Of a stretch of DNA of 64,000 nt, positions 61,850 to 64,000 are shown in pieces. Position 1 is the first letter of the stretch. Each line of letters starts with the position of its first letter. A program made the position numbers and the translations under genes. The stretch comes from Bretschneidera sinensis (taxonomy: Eukaryota; Streptophyta; Magnoliopsida; Brassicales; Akaniaceae). A model generated the notes under the pieces. That model had not been told where the DNA came from, did no database searches, and saw nothing but the letters and a program-made list of their open reading frames with translations. Location: assembly GCA_023935145.1 (NCBI GenBank), contig CM043697.1, forward strand, positions 44,288,501-44,352,500, in the 5' to 3' direction.

Positions 61850-63528
61850 TCATATGTATGCAAGTGAGTTCCGGTCAAGGTCAGGCTGTGGGCGACCACG
61901 AGTCGGAGTTGGTGGTCTTTGAATGTTAAGCTCCTGCACAGTAATATGAACATGTGTAATTACAACAGAAGCTACTGAACAAATTTGCTCCTTGGGATAT
62001 AGTTTGTTTCCAACTCAAAAGACCTAACTACAACATTAAACGTTACCTGCATCCATGTGTCATCCATAACACGTTCTGGAGATGTCTCCGGTGACTGAAT
62101 GGGAGGAGGCAAGGGGTGAATCAATTTTGGAACCACAACCAACCCTCTGCCGACTACCAATATAGCTCCAGCATTGTTTGCCGTCCCTGAGTAAATGTAC
62201 GAGATTAGGATACAAATGCTAGCACAAGAAAAAAGGAGAAGAGCTCATGATATTTGCTTACCACAATAGTTGGTTGCAGAAAAAAGAGTAATCAATTGAC
62301 CCTGAGCAAACCGTTCAAACCCATCCATTACACATTCATGGGCCCTAATAATGAGCTGTAACTTGTTTTTCTTACAGAAGTCTGTGACTCGGTCAGGCTG
62401 CAAATACCAACATTATATCACAGTGGGTTCAACATGAAACTTTGAAATGTTTAAAGAAATGAAACAGATGCATCTAGAAGCAGATGATAACTGAAACTAT
62501 TATGTGCCAAAATGTTACTAATTTCTAGAAAATAATCAATTTTGAAGTTAAATTAGGTAGTCCAAAAGTCCAGGTAGTTGAAGCAGCTCATGGATTGGAT
62601 TCTTTGAGTCACTTTTAAGTGGTGTCAGCATGCTTCAGAATGCAGGCTACGTGATGCATGCTTCATATTAGATATAGAAACTAGATAAACACCATTCATA
62701 CGCACTTCTTCAGTGATAGAGGAATAAATTCATGGAAAATTAAAAGCGGAAAAAAGCCAACAAATGATATAATCAAAATCCAACATTAGTGGATGATAAC
62801 AAATACCCCGAAAGTGACAAGTCCAGGTCCTCTAGCATTTGGTCTCAAGCCCTCTATGCTATCATTTTCTGTAGGATCAGACCTGTATAAATGTCATAAG
62901 ACAATTAATAGAATAAATTAAAAAGAAAAAACAGCATATCAATAGATAAATTGAGAAGAAGCATACCATAAAAGGTCCATTAGAATTATAGATCCAGCAT
63001 CCATCGTTATGGGCCTTTCAAGCTTTTCAATTTGTTCCACTGAATGTATAGATCTCCCTATCCCACCATGCATACAGATAATTTTCTTTTCAATAAGTGC
63101 AGCAAGTGGAAGGTAATTGAACATCTGATTGAACCGTGTCCATGCCCATATTCCATCGTTCTCCCCCTTCAAAAACATATTTCATTAGTTATTCTGAGTT
63201 TTTGTGGGATAAAAAGTATGTATGTACGTATGCTTAATTCATCCAAACCATTCTCTCAATGCATTCAAGGCGAAAACCAAAGAGCGCATTAATGTCAGCA
63301 GCCTCGTGATTTCCACGTATCAAGTGAACATTCTCAGGATATTCGATCTACAAGATCATAACAAAAGGAGAAGACAGTCAAATATGAAACAGTGATAATC
63401 ATACTCCGTATAAAACTTGGGTTCACTTGAGGCAGAATCTTGCCTTAAGAGCAAGTAGCAGAGTAATGGTCTCCAAGCTGTGCTGCCCTCGATCAACATA
63501 ATCTCCCAAAAACAAATAGTCAATATAC
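61850..63528 (-). CDS. BSL1: BSL-type serine/threonine phosphatase with Kelch repeats, C-terminal part (7 exons, 272 aa visible)
   Basis: BSL/BSU1 phosphatases dephosphorylate BIN2-type GSK3 kinases in brassinosteroid signalling. Exons, in transcript order: 63528-63444, 63347-63249, 63166-62967, 62882-62807, 62397-62262, 62186-62047, 61933-61850. Phases agree throughout. PPP-family motifs are complete in the visible part: [45 protein letters not shown] and SATNYCGTANNAG. The C-terminus, [20 protein letters not shown] then YI, is the BSL signature. The Kelch region and the first metal-binding motif lie beyond 64000; 63529-64000 is intron. BSL1 over BSL2/3 is chosen from linkage to NDX. The first visible intron has a GC donor. 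Confidence 0.92.
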
Positions 63529-64000
63529 CTGAAACATAAAATGCACTGGCTAGTCAATAAACAATTCCACAGAAACTTCATGGAATCAGATACTTGATTC
63601 ATTGTGGAAAATAATCAAATAACAGCAGTGGCTTCAAGTTTAAATTCTCAACCTCTATCCCAGTCAGTGCTAATTAATTCTCTGGCTAACATCCTCCTCA
63701 GTCTCTCCCTCTCTCATGAATGAAGAGACCAACCTAATAAAACAGATGTTCACTATGAGTTGTCAACACTCCTGCTTGCACCCAGGCTCAATTCAGGATC
63801 TTACTAAAGTTTAAATTCATCAATTCCCATTTCCCAAATCCTTAGATTTCAAGGCAAAGTCCAAATGCTCCATATTCATCAGATAAATCTACGGCTGTAG
63901 AGCACCCATAACTATTCCATCAATTAAAAAAGTTTCAGGTGGTACACCAAATTAATTTAAAACTACAGAACCAAAATGTAAACCATTTAGTTCTTCCAGA
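63529..64000. other. Intron of the BSL gene, cut by the right edge
   Basis: No exon that would continue the PPP domain N-terminally is visible on the minus strand here. It ends at the acceptor before 63528. Confidence 0.6.

Overview
The window is nuclear DNA of a flowering plant, most likely a eudicot. The genes are split by many GT-AG introns, intergenic DNA is AT-rich, and plant Ty1/copia, LINE, MULE, MITE and SINE elements are common. Protein similarity was judged by eye from remembered families; no search was run, and the species was not identified.

Layout. 1-4689: repeat-dominated DNA, with an LTR-like block in reverse orientation, hexamer arrays, a second retroelement-like leader and a large fold-back element. 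4690-31493 (+): the cohesin subunit SCC3/SA. About 3.4 kb of coding sequence in 21 exons is spread over 27 kb because introns 2, 10 and 16 have been filled by transposons: LINE 3' ends, a 4.3-kb copia element, a reverse-strand LTR derivative, a LINE lacking its RT core, a TRIM-like element and MITEs. 34.2-38.7 kb: a decayed MULE (FAR1-type DNA-binding region, MULE transposase, zinc knuckle, possible terminal inverted repeats). 39.4-40.4 kb: LINE scraps in both orientations. 41106-41732 (-): a small plant-specific gene with a conserved core and an acidic/basic repeat tail, apparently with 5'UTR introns reaching about 43.9 kb. 46210-58483 (+): NDX (nodulin homeobox), 17 coding exons, with a second TRIM-like element in intron 9, a long-TIR MITE in intron 11 and a tRNA-derived SINE in intron 15. 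60490-60956 (+): a short OB-fold ssDNA-binding protein of the SOSS-B/hSSB type. 61850-63528 (-): the 3' part of a BSL-type Kelch phosphatase gene, which continues past the right edge.

How the genes relate. SCC3 (sister-chromatid cohesion), the SOSS-B-like protein (ssDNA binding, repair), NDX (ssDNA/R-loop and Polycomb-linked repression) and BSL1 (brassinosteroid signalling) are independent nuclear housekeeping or regulatory genes and form no operon-like unit. In Arabidopsis, as I recall, NDX (At4g03090) and BSL1 (At4g03080) are neighbours, so the right end looks like conserved microsynteny with one extra gene between them.

The most interesting signal is a set of three tRNA-Met-primed LTR elements, each with an intact 5-bp target-site duplication (TSD). 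One is a degenerate coding copia element. Another is a roughly 1.1-kb non-coding derivative with nearly the same LTR. The third is a similar-sized derivative whose internal 3' end matches the second but whose LTR differs. They suggest a family of non-autonomous elements that exchange LTRs with autonomous partners and settle in introns.
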